Shown here in pieces: positions 23,967 through 33,341 of a DNA stretch of 64,000 nt. Under the pieces are notes generated by a model. That model had not been told where the DNA came from. It worked only from the letters and a program-made list of their open reading frames with translations, and ran no database searches. The translations under genes and the position numbers were made by a program. Numbering within the stretch: position 1 is the first letter of the stretch; the number at the start of each line of letters is the position of its first letter. This DNA is from Maricurvus nonylphenolicus (lineage in GTDB: Bacteria > Pseudomonadota > Gammaproteobacteria > Pseudomonadales > Cellvibrionaceae): NCBI RefSeq assembly GCF_042854845.1, contig NZ_AP031498.1:620001-684000 (forward strand), given 5' to 3'.

Positions 23967-26606
23967 ATGGTTGATACCACCTCATTAAATATTCCCGGCT
24001 ACCGTATTACCCGCCTGTTAGGCCAGGGGGGGATGGCTGCTGTGTACCTGGCCATTCAGGAAAGTTTTGAGCGTGATGTTGCTCTCAAGGTGCTATCACC
24101 TGCCATGGCTGTGGATGAAGGTTTTACCGAACGCTTTATTCGCGAAGCCAAAATCGTCAGTCGTTTGGTCCACCCCAATATCGTCACCGTATACGATGTG
24201 GGCGTAGCCGATGATCACTACTACCTATCTATGGAGTATGTGCCCGGGCAGGATTTAAAACAGGCACGACATCAGCTCGATTTACCACAGCGCATACAAG
24301 CGGTTAAAGATATTGCTCTGGCCTTGGATTTTGCCGGTAAGAAAGGCTATGTGCACCGGGATGTGAAGCCGGAAAATATCATGCTGCATGCCGAAGACGG
24401 CAGGGCACTGTTGATGGACTTCGGTATTGCCCGGCCGACTGAAGTCAGTATGGGCATGACCCAAACCGGGACGGCGATTGGCACACCTCATTATATGAGC
24501 CCTGAGCAGGCTCGCGGCAAAGCCGTCGATGGTCGCGCAGACCTCTACAGCCTTGGTGTTGTGTTGTACCTGTTACTTGCTGGCGAAGTGCCGTTTGATG
24601 CTGACTCTGCAGTAGCCATCGGTATCAAGCATGTTTCAGAACCTATCCCACGGTTGCCGCAGGAATTGCAGGTATTTCAGCCGTTAATTAATACCTGTTT
24701 ATCCAAAGACCCGGATCATCGCTACCAGAGTGGCAATGAGTTAATTGCGGCTCTGGATGCATTGGATGAAGATCAGCTGGCCAGTGCGGCGGAGGTCATC
24801 AAGGTTCGGGTAGAGCATTTCCAGCCCTCGATTGATACGCGTGCGACCACCTTGCCTAGTCCTGCGGTTGATGCTGACACCGAAACCCAACTGGCAACCC
24901 AGGTTGTCGTTAAAGATAAAACCCAAGCCATTACCGCAGATCTTAATGACCGTGTTGATACAATCATTGAGCATGGGCGGACACCACTGTGGTCCTGGTT
25001 AGCTGCTGCTGGTGTTGCCGTGGCTGTGGTGGGGGCTGTGGCATATCATCAGAAATTACCCGAGCACGCGCGTTTATCGTTGGCAGCAGATTCAAGCGTT
25101 GAGTTGCGTAAAGAGATCGTTCAAGACAAACCGCCGTCGGATGCTCAGCAGTTCAAGCCTGTTAATGCTGCGTCAAACGAAGACATTAAAACGGCATTTG
25201 ATAATGCCACGGCGGTTGTAGCAGAACCAGAAACGCAAGATCCATCACTTGTGACCGAGCACAAGTCAGTGCCAGAGGTTCAGCAGGCGGTTGCAGAACA
25301 ACCGCAATCAGACAGTGATGCAGTGAGTGCTGCGCCTGCTATAACACCTCCTGCAAAGGCAGCGACTCTTGAAGTTCAGTTGGATGCATTGGCGCAACAG
25401 CGAGAACAACTAAACGATGATTTAAGCCTTGCGCCAGCGCTGGCAGATAACTATCGCCAATTGTTAGGGCGCCATCCACAAAATGCAGATGTGCGGGAAG
25501 GCTTAAAATCCTTGCGTGATTTCTTTAGCCGCGAGGTGGGCCAGGCATTAGAGCAACGAGATGTGGATCGCGCGCAGTTATTAGTGGATACCGCATCGCA
25601 AGCCTTTCCACGCCTAACACAGGATCCGCGTTTTGGCCGTTGGCAGAAACGCCTGCACAAAGCCCAGCAAATGCAGGGGCAGTTGCAGGAGGCTCAGGCT
25701 GCCCTGGCGGCGGATAAGCTCAGCGAGGCGTTTACCGCTTTCCAGAAAGCCAAAGCGCTGGAACCCAATAACCCCGAACTCAATAAAGGGATTAACAAGG
25801 TTACAGAGCGTTACCGTGCTGTGGCTAAAAAGTGGTTGGAGCAGGGCCAGTGGCGCAAGGCGGCACGGGCTGTGGAAAAAGGTTTGGCGTTATCACCCAA
25901 TGATAAAACCCTGAAACAGTTCGCCCGGGATGTGAAAACGTTAAAACGTTTGGATGAATCCCTGGCATTGGCTCAAAAGTACCAGCGAGCCGGTAAACTG
26001 ATTGCCCCTGTGGGAAGCAATGCGGTCGAGCAGTATCGCCAGGTATTATCGCAGCGTGCTAATCATCCTATAGCCCTGCGTGAGCTAGAGGCCATTGAGC
26101 AGCAGCAAATCGCAGTGGCGCAATCAGTACAGATGAACGGTGAGCTGGATCACGCTAGTCGTTTGGTTACAGAGTCATTAGCTGCGTTCCCGCAGAGTGC
26201 CAGACTACTCTCGCTGCAGCAGGATATTGATAAGGCCATTGCAGAAGCCTATGCAGCAACCCAACCCCGAGTACCCAAAATACTGGTTAGCAATTCCTCG
26301 TTATCCAGTATCGTTGATCAGGCTCAGCCGTCGTTGCAGGTGGATCGGGTGATCCATGTGGGCTTCCAGTTTGAGAACTTTGCCGCCGACAGTTCGGTGG
26401 TGCAGGCGATTTTATTTGACGGCTCTCGCAGTCTGCAAATTGCCCAGGTACCGGTTATTATCTCGGGGCAAGATGGGGTGCACTTCTTTCGCATCGAGCG
26501 ACCGGTAGAAGGTTTTGGGGATGGTGGTTATAGTATCGATTTGGTGCTGGGGGAAAAGCGCCTGACATCGACGACCTTTGAGGTAAAAAATAACGCCAGT
26601 TTTTAA
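23967..26606 (+). CDS. Transmembrane Ser/Thr protein kinase with periplasmic repeat region
   Basis: Receptor-like Hanks-type (PknB) kinase of 879 residues. The cytoplasmic kinase domain is complete: glycine loop LLGQGGMAAVY (residues 17-27), ATP lysine K41 in VALKVL, catalytic loop HRDVKPEN (D132), metal-binding DFG (D151) and activation-loop GTAIGTPHYMSPEQARG. A low-complexity linker and one membrane helix (about residues 341-362, WSWLAAAGVAVAVVGAVAY) follow. The outer part is rich in Ala, Gln and Leu, with TPR-like helices (LSEAFTAFQKAKALEPNNPELNKGI) and a C-terminal beta-rich segment. The kinase should be active. A lipoprotein gene follows after 36 bases. Signal and targets are unknown. 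Confidence 0.9.
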   Translation: MVDTTSLNIPGYRITRLLGQGGMAAVYLAIQESFERDVALKVLSPAMAVDEGFTERFIREAKIVSRLVHPNIVTVYDVGVADDHYYLSMEYVPGQDLKQARHQLDLPQRIQAVKDIALALDFAGKKGYVHRDVKPENIMLHAEDGRALLMDFGIARPTEVSMGMTQTGTAIGTPHYMSPEQARGKAVDGRADLYSLGVVLYLLLAGEVPFDADSAVAIGIKHVSEPIPRLPQELQVFQPLINTCLSKDPDHRYQSGNELIAALDALDEDQLASAAEVIKVRVEHFQPSIDTRATTLPSPAVDADTETQLATQVVVKDKTQAITADLNDRVDTIIEHGRTPLWSWLAAAGVAVAVVGAVAYHQKLPEHARLSLAADSSVELRKEIVQDKPPSDAQQFKPVNAASNEDIKTAFDNATAVVAEPETQDPSLVTEHKSVPEVQQAVAEQPQSDSDAVSAAPAITPPAKAATLEVQLDALAQQREQLNDDLSLAPALADNYRQLLGRHPQNADVREGLKSLRDFFSREVGQALEQRDVDRAQLLVDTASQAFPRLTQDPRFGRWQKRLHKAQQMQGQLQEAQAALAADKLSEAFTAFQKAKALEPNNPELNKGINKVTERYRAVAKKWLEQGQWRKAARAVEKGLALSPNDKTLKQFARDVKTLKRLDESLALAQKYQRAGKLIAPVGSNAVEQYRQVLSQRANHPIALRELEAIEQQQIAVAQSVQMNGELDHASRLVTESLAAFPQSARLLSLQQDIDKAIAEAYAATQPRVPKILVSNSSLSSIVDQAQPSLQVDRVIHVGFQFENFAADSSVVQAILFDGSRSLQIAQVPVIISGQDGVHFFRIERPVEGFGDGGYSIDLVLGEKRLTSTTFEVKNNASF

Positions 26607-26642
26607 GGCGTCTTATCCTGAATCGATAAGACAATAGGGAAA

Positions 26643-27428
26643 ATGACAATAATGTTAAATACTAAACGTCTAGGGCTTTCTGGCGTGTTGGTTATGGCGG
26701 GATTATTAACCGCTTGCCAGACCACACCCGATATTCAGCAGTTAAAAACAACCAATCAAAACCTTAAGCGTGAACTGGATGTGGCCAGTGCGGAAATCAA
26801 TCGCTTAAAAGCCCAGGAAAAACGCTTGCAAAGTGAAGTGGCTGAACTCAATCGTGTGATTGGTGTTCTGGGAACAGAAAAGGCTTCCCGAGTCACAGAG
26901 TCTTCTACTCTGCGCGGCCAGGTCCGAGGTTTTGTGCAGCAGCAGATTGACGGCTTAAAAGATTTCCTGGTTGAAGGCAATTTGCTGGATTATGTTGGCG
27001 GCGAGTTGGTTGAACGCTCTGAGTCGGAAGTTAAACCTTTAATGCTAGTGGACTTGGGTCACCCGATTCCCAAAGCTGGCAGTCTAACCGGTGTTGGTGG
27101 CCATTTCTTACGGCCCACCAAAATGACGGTAAAAGTGTTGCGTCCCGTGGACAAAAAGCTGGTGGTTATCTGGCAGAGCCCATTACTGGATGTTTCTTTG
27201 CCAGGATTAGTAAAGGTTCCGTTTAAAGTCAGTGTAGGTGTTGAACCTGGCGATGTAATTGCCTACCACTTCCCGCAGGAAACCGCCGTTAGTTTTGATT
27301 CTGGTACCGGCAATGTTCGCTATCAGTATGATGATGCGGCATTAGGTTCTGTATTGCGTCCTAATAATTTGTTAGGTGAAAGTAAGCGCCGTGCATATGC
27401 ATTGGGTGTGTATGGTTTGCTTAATTAG
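26643..27428 (+). CDS. Coiled-coil lipoprotein encoded after the kinase
   Basis: 261 residues with a lipoprotein signal: a short basic N-terminus, GVLVMAGLLTAC lipobox and Cys at about residue 25. Thr-Thr after the Cys is consistent with outer-membrane sorting. A coiled coil follows (about 35-80, heptads around LKRELDVASAEINRLKAQEKRLQSEV), then a beta-rich domain with no family I recognise. The start may be the ATG at 26643 or the one at 26652. Its position 36 bases after the kinase, whose periplasmic part is also helical, suggests that the two work together at the envelope, but this is inference from gene order. Confidence 0.7.
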   Translation: MTIMLNTKRLGLSGVLVMAGLLTACQTTPDIQQLKTTNQNLKRELDVASAEINRLKAQEKRLQSEVAELNRVIGVLGTEKASRVTESSTLRGQVRGFVQQQIDGLKDFLVEGNLLDYVGGELVERSESEVKPLMLVDLGHPIPKAGSLTGVGGHFLRPTKMTVKVLRPVDKKLVVIWQSPLLDVSLPGLVKVPFKVSVGVEPGDVIAYHFPQETAVSFDSGTGNVRYQYDDAALGSVLRPNNLLGESKRRAYALGVYGLLN

Positions 27429-27470
27429 TTTCAGTTTTTTCGGGAAGACGTTCTAAACAAAATTGTGGCG

Positions 27471-27576
27471 CTTGCGATGTGTCTATACCTTCCTGGACAC
27501 GCTGTTCGCCATCCATGGCCGCTCTGCGTCGGCGTCCTGCCTCCGAAGGTCCAGGAAGGTATAGACACATCACAAG
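27471..27576. repeat. 106-base palindromic element with 28-base arms
   Basis: Arms 27471-27498 and 27549-27576 are reverse complements with a single mismatch (CTTGCGATGTGTC against CTTGTGATGTGTC, continuing through TATACCTTCCTGGAC). The 50-base middle contains GCCAT-CC-ATGGC. It lies between the convergent lipoprotein and monooxygenase genes. It looks like a miniature inverted-repeat element or a large REP-type palindrome rather than a terminator, because a normal terminator follows it. Confidence 0.85.
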
Positions 27577-27624
27577 CTTAATCCCGCCGATTGTGTACTA
27601 TTCATTTTTTGGTAAAGGCCATAT

Positions 27625-27655
27625 AAAAAAGCCAGCATAATGCTGGCTTTTTTAT
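27625..27655. terminator. Bidirectional terminator between lipoprotein and monooxygenase genes
   Basis: AAAAAAGCCAGCA-TAA-TGCTGGCTTTTTT, with A run and T run on both sides so that it works on both strands. It sits at the stop codon of the minus-strand monooxygenase. Confidence 0.92.
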
Positions 27656-29164
27656 TTAGGCTGCTGTGGCTTCAGCTATCTTTGTCGGAAACTTCTCAGT
27701 AATAAAATCCCCCATTTCAGGTTCTTCCATTTCTTTTTCCCATTGTTTCCAGGTGTAGGGCCACAGAATAGGATCGCCGTCATCATCCAGGTACCAGCTC
27801 TTACAGCCGCCTACCCATACGGTGTTAGCCATACCGGCTTTAACGTATTCATTAAAGGCTTTTACTGCTTCGGGTTTGGGCTCGATTGCGTCGAATTCAC
27901 CTCGTTGCCAGCGCTTGATGACTTTCAGGATATAGCCACACTGTACTTCGCTCATGGCGATAACTGAGTAGTTGCCGATGGGGGTGTTAGGACCCAGCAT
28001 CAGGAACGAGTTAGGGAACTCAGGTATAAACAGTGAGCGGTAGGTTTGAATTTTTCTCGACCATGCATCATCAATATGTAAGCCGTCTTTACCGCGCATA
28101 TCCATGGGGCGCATAAAGTTAAACGGTTTGAAGCCGGTGGACAAAATCAGTACATCCAGCTCGTGTTCTTTACCGTCTGCGGTGCGAATACCCTTGGGGG
28201 TGATTTCGGTAATACCGTCAGTTACTAACTCAACGTTATCGCGTTGTACCGCATCGTAGAAGGTTTTGTTGATGATAATACGCTTACAACCTACGGCGTA
28301 ATCCGGCGTTAGTTTTTTGCGTAGCACTTTATCTTTAATGCTAAAGCGCAGGTTGAGTTTGCAGGCGGCACTGAACAGTGCTCGTTGCGGTTGGTGACCG
28401 GTTACGGCTTTGGTCATTAGGTGTTGCAGGCCCCAGACATAGGCTGAACGCAGGCGGCGTAAGCGGTTGGGGTTATCACGCAACTTTTGCTTAAACTCTT
28501 CGGAGAATTCTTTGTTGCCAAGAGGCAGAATCCACTGGGCCGTGCGCTGGAAAATCGAGAAGTGGCCTGCCTCTTTGGCAACTTCCGGGATGGCTTGAGC
28601 AGCGGTTGAACCCGTGCCAATAATACCAACACGTTTGCCTTTCAGGCTGACGCTGTGATCCCACTCTGCCGTATGGAACATTTTGCCTTCAAAGCTTTCA
28701 ATGCCCTTAATGTTGGGTTTGGCGGGGTGGTGCAAAATACCGGTGCTGTTAATCACAAAGTCCGCGATATAGGTGTTGCCCTTGGACGTGGTAACGGTCC
28801 ATTTGCCATCGTTATAGGTGCTGCTGGTGACGGCTTCATTGAAGCTGATGCGATCAGTGACACCGTACTTGCGGCCAACATGTTCGAAGTATTTCTGAAT
28901 CTCCGGGCCATGGGCGAAACGGTGGGACCAGTTGGGATTGGGCTCAAATGAATAGGTGTACATATGGGCCGGGATATCGCAGGCCAGGCCCGGATAGGTG
29001 TTTTCACGCCAGGTGCCGCCAAGGCGGTCTTTCTTTTCGAGTATGGTGACGTCTGTAATACCAGCCTCGCGTAGTTTAATGGTCATCAGTACACCGGTCA
29101 TGCCGGCGCCGATCACAACTACCTTGGGGTTGCGCTGTGGAGGAAAGTTTTCTGCTGCGGTCAT
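27656..29164 (-). CDS. Flavin-containing monooxygenase, Baeyer-Villiger type
   Basis: FAD- and NADPH-dependent oxygenase of 502 residues. The N-terminal FAD Rossmann motif is VIGAGMTG (about residues 17-24), the NADPH Rossmann motif is GIIGTGSTAAQ (about 177-187), and between them lies the type I fingerprint FEGKMFHTAEWD, which ends in Asp as in Baeyer-Villiger monooxygenases (FxGxxxHxxxWD/P). Such enzymes insert oxygen next to ketones, for example in the degradation of cyclic ketones, steroids or subterminally oxidised alkanes. An AraC-type regulator is divergently encoded 146 bases away. Class is secure; the substrate is not known. Confidence 0.88.
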   Translation of the reverse strand: MTAAENFPPQRNPKVVVIGAGMTGVLMTIKLREAGITDVTILEKKDRLGGTWRENTYPGLACDIPAHMYTYSFEPNPNWSHRFAHGPEIQKYFEHVGRKYGVTDRISFNEAVTSSTYNDGKWTVTTSKGNTYIADFVINSTGILHHPAKPNIKGIESFEGKMFHTAEWDHSVSLKGKRVGIIGTGSTAAQAIPEVAKEAGHFSIFQRTAQWILPLGNKEFSEEFKQKLRDNPNRLRRLRSAYVWGLQHLMTKAVTGHQPQRALFSAACKLNLRFSIKDKVLRKKLTPDYAVGCKRIIINKTFYDAVQRDNVELVTDGITEITPKGIRTADGKEHELDVLILSTGFKPFNFMRPMDMRGKDGLHIDDAWSRKIQTYRSLFIPEFPNSFLMLGPNTPIGNYSVIAMSEVQCGYILKVIKRWQRGEFDAIEPKPEAVKAFNEYVKAGMANTVWVGGCKSWYLDDDGDPILWPYTWKQWEKEMEEPEMGDFITEKFPTKIAEATAA

Positions 29165-29310
29165 ACTGTCACCTTGGCTATAAGGGGTGATTATTTTTTA
29201 GTCTATTTTCCGAGCTTTTCCAGATTTTATTAAGGTCAAAAGGCGACAGGTGGGGTGCAGATGACGCCAAATGGCTTGGCTTGGGCAGTACAAATCACTA
29301 AGGTTGTACT

Positions 29311-30336
29311 ATGACGAATACAGCTTTGGTTCCAATTATCTACGCACGGGTACTGGCCGGTGAGGTGGGGCGTTCCCACGGAGACTCACGGGCCGTGCTT
29401 GTGGGTACCGGTTTGGATCTGGATGAAGCCTCCCAGCCAATAACGGGCTTAACCGTGGCGCAGTATAAACGCTTGCTTGCCAATGCCATCGCCATTAGTG
29501 GTGATGATGCGATTGTTCTGAAAGCAGCTGCGAATCTGGCGCCAACGATTCATGGCCCCGTAGGCATTGCTGCCAGTGCGAGTCCGAATATTGAGGCCGC
29601 GATGGCCGTGGTGGTTCAATTCTCGACGCTGAGGAACCCCTTTTGTCGTATTTATCAGCGTGACTTTGGGGATCATTCCGCGATAGAGGTTGAGATCTTT
29701 GAGGAGATGGGGGAGTTCCAGGAAGCGGCTTTGGATTTTATGTTATCGACCATCCCCATAACCTTGATGTCGGCAACAGATGAGCCTCTGCGTGATTTCT
29801 ATTTACAGTTAAAACGTCCCAAGCCGGAAAACTATCAGGTTTACGAGCGAATAATTCCCTGTCGCATTGAATATGGACAGGAGGCCAACCGTTTCGTTTG
29901 TAGTAAAGAAGATTTGAAGATCAAGATGCTGGGCGCTAACCAGGAGGTTTACAGTGATGCTCTGGAGCGCTGTAACGCCCTCTATAGCCTGCGTCATATT
30001 CCTTCCAATGCAATAGAGGCGGTGAACAATCAATTGATGCGTATGTCGGGTCAGCTCTGCAATATTCATACGGTGGCTGACAGCTTGGGCATGTCGGGGC
30101 GAACCTTGCAGCGTCGTTTAAAGGCGTTGGGGACGTCTTATCAAGCATTATTGGATAAGTGGCTGTCGCAGGAAGCGATTAAGTATCTTGTCGAAGAGCG
30201 TTTAACAGTAGAGGTAACCGCCGTGTTATTGGGCTATGCGGACGAAGCCAATTTCAGGCGGGCGTTTAAGCGCTGGTTTGGTATCGCACCCGGTGTCTAC
30301 AAGCGCAATATGGAAGATATGCCTGGCGGCGTATAG
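29311..30336 (+). CDS. AraC-family transcriptional regulator next to the monooxygenase
   Basis: 341 residues. An N-terminal ligand-binding region of the type found in OruR- and ArgR-like AraC regulators (about residues 20-210, with THGPVGIAASASPN) is followed by a C-terminal double helix-turn-helix (LGMSGRTLQRRLKALG and YADEANFRRAFKRWFGIAPGVYK). Similar in design to the regulator at 41025, with the same FRRAFKRWF signature. Divergent from the monooxygenase gene, which it probably activates. Convergent with liuE, with 35 bases between stops. Confidence 0.88.
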   Translation: MTNTALVPIIYARVLAGEVGRSHGDSRAVLVGTGLDLDEASQPITGLTVAQYKRLLANAIAISGDDAIVLKAAANLAPTIHGPVGIAASASPNIEAAMAVVVQFSTLRNPFCRIYQRDFGDHSAIEVEIFEEMGEFQEAALDFMLSTIPITLMSATDEPLRDFYLQLKRPKPENYQVYERIIPCRIEYGQEANRFVCSKEDLKIKMLGANQEVYSDALERCNALYSLRHIPSNAIEAVNNQLMRMSGQLCNIHTVADSLGMSGRTLQRRLKALGTSYQALLDKWLSQEAIKYLVEERLTVEVTAVLLGYADEANFRRAFKRWFGIAPGVYKRNMEDMPGGV

Positions 30337-30371
30337 CGTTGCACCAGGCAATGGTTTTAAGTTGTTTTATC

Positions 30372-31277
30372 TTATTGGCATTTGGCGAGTAAAGCATTAG
30401 CCACTTTGGAGCCGTTGCCACGGTTTAATTGCTGGCAAATAAAATCACCTGCCTGAATTAATGCTTCCAGATCCACACCGCTATCAATCCCCAGGCCATT
30501 TAACATATACACCACATCTTCGGTGGCAACATTGCCGGAAGCGCCCTTGGCATAAGGGCAGCCTCCCAGGCCAGCAACGGAGCTGTCGACCACGGCAATA
30601 CCCATTTCCAGTGCTGCGTAGATATTGGCAAGTGCCTGACCGTAGGTATCGTGAAGGTGTACGGCGAGTTTGTCTGCTGGTATGGCTTCCAGGCAAGCGC
30701 TCAGCATGGCTTTCACACTTGCAGGGGTGCCGACGCCGATGGTGTCGCCCAGTGAAACCTCGTAGCAGCCCATCTCTATCAGTTTGACGGCTACTTCTTT
30801 TACTTTCTCGGGCTTAATGTCACCTTCATAGGGGCAGCCCACAACACAGGAAACGTAACCGCGAACTGGCAGTCCCTTGGCCTTTGCCGCAGCAATCATG
30901 GGTGCTATACGTTCCAGGCTGTCTGCAATGCTGCAGTTGGTGTTTTTCTGGTTGAACGCTTCCGAGGCGGCGGTAAATACAGCCACCTCGTTGGCGTTAA
31001 CTTCAATTGCGCGTTCAAACCCTTTGAGATTGGGGGTGAGGGCGGCGTAGGTAATATTATCCTTACGTTTAACCTGAGCAAACACGTCATCGCTGCCGGC
31101 CATTTGTGGTACCCATTTAGGGCTGACAAAACTGCCGGCTTCGATATAGGTTAAGCCGGCATCGACCAATCGCTCGATAAGCTCAACTTTAACGCTGGGC
31201 TCAATCGGTTGCTTTTCATTTTGCAGCCCATCCCGTGGACCGACTTCTACGATGCGTACTGCTGTGGGAAATGTCAT
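30372..31277 (-). CDS. liuE: Hydroxymethylglutaryl-CoA lyase
   Basis: Last step of leucine breakdown: cleaves HMG-CoA into acetoacetate and acetyl-CoA. TIM-barrel of the HMGL-like family, 301 residues. Visible motifs are VGPRDGLQNEK (substrate and metal site near the N-terminus), HLHDTYGQALANI (metal-binding His pair) and GLGGCPYAKGASGNVATEDV with the catalytic Cys. Last gene of the liuRABCDE operon, 34 bases after liuD. Confidence 0.96.
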   Translation of the reverse strand: MTFPTAVRIVEVGPRDGLQNEKQPIEPSVKVELIERLVDAGLTYIEAGSFVSPKWVPQMAGSDDVFAQVKRKDNITYAALTPNLKGFERAIEVNANEVAVFTAASEAFNQKNTNCSIADSLERIAPMIAAAKAKGLPVRGYVSCVVGCPYEGDIKPEKVKEVAVKLIEMGCYEVSLGDTIGVGTPASVKAMLSACLEAIPADKLAVHLHDTYGQALANIYAALEMGIAVVDSSVAGLGGCPYAKGASGNVATEDVVYMLNGLGIDSGVDLEALIQAGDFICQQLNRGNGSKVANALLAKCQ

Positions 31278-31311
31278 ATCAAACTCTTAAATATTATTCC
31301 GTTTTTGCGCA

Positions 31312-33324
31312 TTACTGCGATTCAAAATCGAGTAGTTCTGCGCCACCGTCAACCAAATCGCCCGGTTGATAGTAAAAGGCTTTGACGGTGCCGTCGGCCG
31401 GTGCGCGAATAGTATGTTCCATTTTCATGGCTTCCATTACCAGCAAGGCGTCATCTTTTTTCACGTGACTACCGGCCTCAACTAACAGGGTGACCATGGT
31501 GCCATTCATGGGGGCAGCAAGTCCACCGGCACCTTCGCCCGCATCATGATCGCCCAGATCCGGTTGTACCAGACTAAAGGTCAGAGCACTGTCCTGGGTG
31601 TAGAGGCTGTAACTGCCATCATGTTCGGCGACGGTCGAACGCAACTGGTAGCCATCGAGATTGGCGTGCAGAATGTTGCCTTCGATATTGCCCTGTGCAT
31701 GGATGCGTTTGCCATTAACGGTAATGGCGTAACGGGTGGCGGAACCACTTGCCAGTTGTTCTACTGCGACTTCGTATTCCTGTTCGTGAAATTGCAGGCT
31801 AAAGCGGTGCAGGTGCGCTTCGTTTAAGCGCCAGGCATTGGTGGCGTGCCAGGGGGAGGTAGGATCATTGCTGGCCTGTGCGTTCTGCTGAGCTTCCGCT
31901 TCCTGTTCTAACACCAGGTACAAGGCTGCCAGGGGTAAATCTTTTTCGACTTCGTATTGGCTGTCGTGGAAAATTACCGCGTGGTGCTTTTCAATAAAAC
32001 CGGTATCCAATTGTGCATCGCGGAAAGGTGTGCAGCTGGCCAGGTTATAGAGGAAGTCAATATTGGTGGTCATGCCGCTGATGCGGTATTCACTCAGGGC
32101 CTTGGCCAAGCGTTGCAGTGCCGTATCGCGATTTTCATCCCAGACGATCAGTTTGGCTATCATGGGGTCGTAATAGACGCTGACTTCATCACCCTGACGT
32201 ACACCGGTATCTACACGCACATGTTCGCTGCTTTCCGGTGGCTGTAAAAAAGACAGGGTGCCGGTGGCGGGCAGGAAATCATTTTCCGGATCTTCGGCGT
32301 ATACCCGCGCTTCAAACGCGTGGCCGCTTATGGAAAGTTGTTCTTGGGTCAGCGGCAGGGGCTCGCCTGCGGCTACGCGCAGTTGCCATTCCACCAGGTC
32401 CTGACCGGTGATCATTTCTGTTACCGGGTGCTCAACCTGTAAGCGGGTATTCATTTCCATAAAGTAGAAAGAGCCGTCCTGGTCGAGCAAAAACTCTACC
32501 GTGCCCGCACCTTCATAGTTAATGGCTTTGGCGGCCCGAATAGCCGCTTCGCCCATCGCTTTACGCAGTTCTGCAGTCATGCCTGGTGCAGGGGCTTCTT
32601 CGATCACTTTTTGGTGGCGGCGCTGTACCGAGCAGTCGCGCTCGAACAGGTAAACGCCGTTGCTGTGTTGGTCGCAGAAAACCTGAATCTCGACGTGTCG
32701 TGGCTGGGTTAAATATTTTTCCACCAGCATATCGTCATTGCCAAAACCGTTCATGGCTTCACGTTTGGCGGCGTTCAGTGCCTCGTCAAATTCTGCTTCA
32801 CTCCACACCTGGCGCATACCTTTACCGCCACCACCAGCGACAGCTTTCAGCAATACCGGGTAGCCCATATCGTCGGCGGCTTGTTTGATAACGTCACGGC
32901 TTTGGTCGTCGCCGTGGTAACCGGGCACCAGGGGCACATCGGCGGTTTCCATAATTTGTTTGGCTGCCGCTTTGGAACCCATGGCTTCAATGGCACCGAC
33001 GGGTGGGCCAATAAAAACCAGATCGTTTTCTTTACAGGCATTACAGAATTCGGAATTTTCCGACAGGAAGCCGTAGCCCGGGTGAATGGCTTCGGCGCCG
33101 GTTTGTTTGGCGGCGGCGATGACTCGTTCGTAAACCAGATAGGATTCACGAGAGGGGGCGGCGCCAATGTGTACGGCTTCGTCGGCCATATTCACATGCA
33201 GGGCATCGCGATCGACATCACTGTATACGGCAACCGTGCGGATTCCCATTTTGCGGGCAGTCTTAATCACACGGCAAGCAATTTCACCGCGGTTGGCAAT
33301 AAGAATTTTATTAAAACGTTTCAT
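31312..33324 (-). CDS. liuD: Methylcrotonyl-CoA carboxylase, biotin-containing alpha subunit
   Basis: Biotin carboxylase plus biotin carrier subunit that carboxylates 3-methylcrotonyl-CoA during leucine breakdown. The biotin carboxylase domain (about 1-450) has the start FNKILIANRGEIACRV, the ATP-grasp glycine loop KAVAGGGGKGM and EMNTRLQVEHPVTE. The C-terminal carrier domain has the biotinylated lysine in EAMKMEH. Start placed at the ATG at 33324 (670 residues) because family members begin just before FNKILIANR; a longer frame to 33345 adds only seven residues. Between liuC (17-base gap) and liuE. Confidence 0.96.
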   Translation of the reverse strand: MKRFNKILIANRGEIACRVIKTARKMGIRTVAVYSDVDRDALHVNMADEAVHIGAAPSRESYLVYERVIAAAKQTGAEAIHPGYGFLSENSEFCNACKENDLVFIGPPVGAIEAMGSKAAAKQIMETADVPLVPGYHGDDQSRDVIKQAADDMGYPVLLKAVAGGGGKGMRQVWSEAEFDEALNAAKREAMNGFGNDDMLVEKYLTQPRHVEIQVFCDQHSNGVYLFERDCSVQRRHQKVIEEAPAPGMTAELRKAMGEAAIRAAKAINYEGAGTVEFLLDQDGSFYFMEMNTRLQVEHPVTEMITGQDLVEWQLRVAAGEPLPLTQEQLSISGHAFEARVYAEDPENDFLPATGTLSFLQPPESSEHVRVDTGVRQGDEVSVYYDPMIAKLIVWDENRDTALQRLAKALSEYRISGMTTNIDFLYNLASCTPFRDAQLDTGFIEKHHAVIFHDSQYEVEKDLPLAALYLVLEQEAEAQQNAQASNDPTSPWHATNAWRLNEAHLHRFSLQFHEQEYEVAVEQLASGSATRYAITVNGKRIHAQGNIEGNILHANLDGYQLRSTVAEHDGSYSLYTQDSALTFSLVQPDLGDHDAGEGAGGLAAPMNGTMVTLLVEAGSHVKKDDALLVMEAMKMEHTIRAPADGTVKAFYYQPGDLVDGGAELLDFESQ

Positions 33325-33341
33325 TGTCTTTTCTCGCGGTC

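Noticed and set aside
23594..26507. 15-base repeat CGCATCGAGCGACCG at about 23594 and 26493
   Set aside because: Expected about once or twice by chance in 64 kb; one copy is inside the kinase coding region.
27471..27576. Reading the large palindrome as a transcription terminator
   Set aside because: The arms are far longer than needed, there is no T run after the right arm, and a normal bidirectional terminator lies at 27625-27655.
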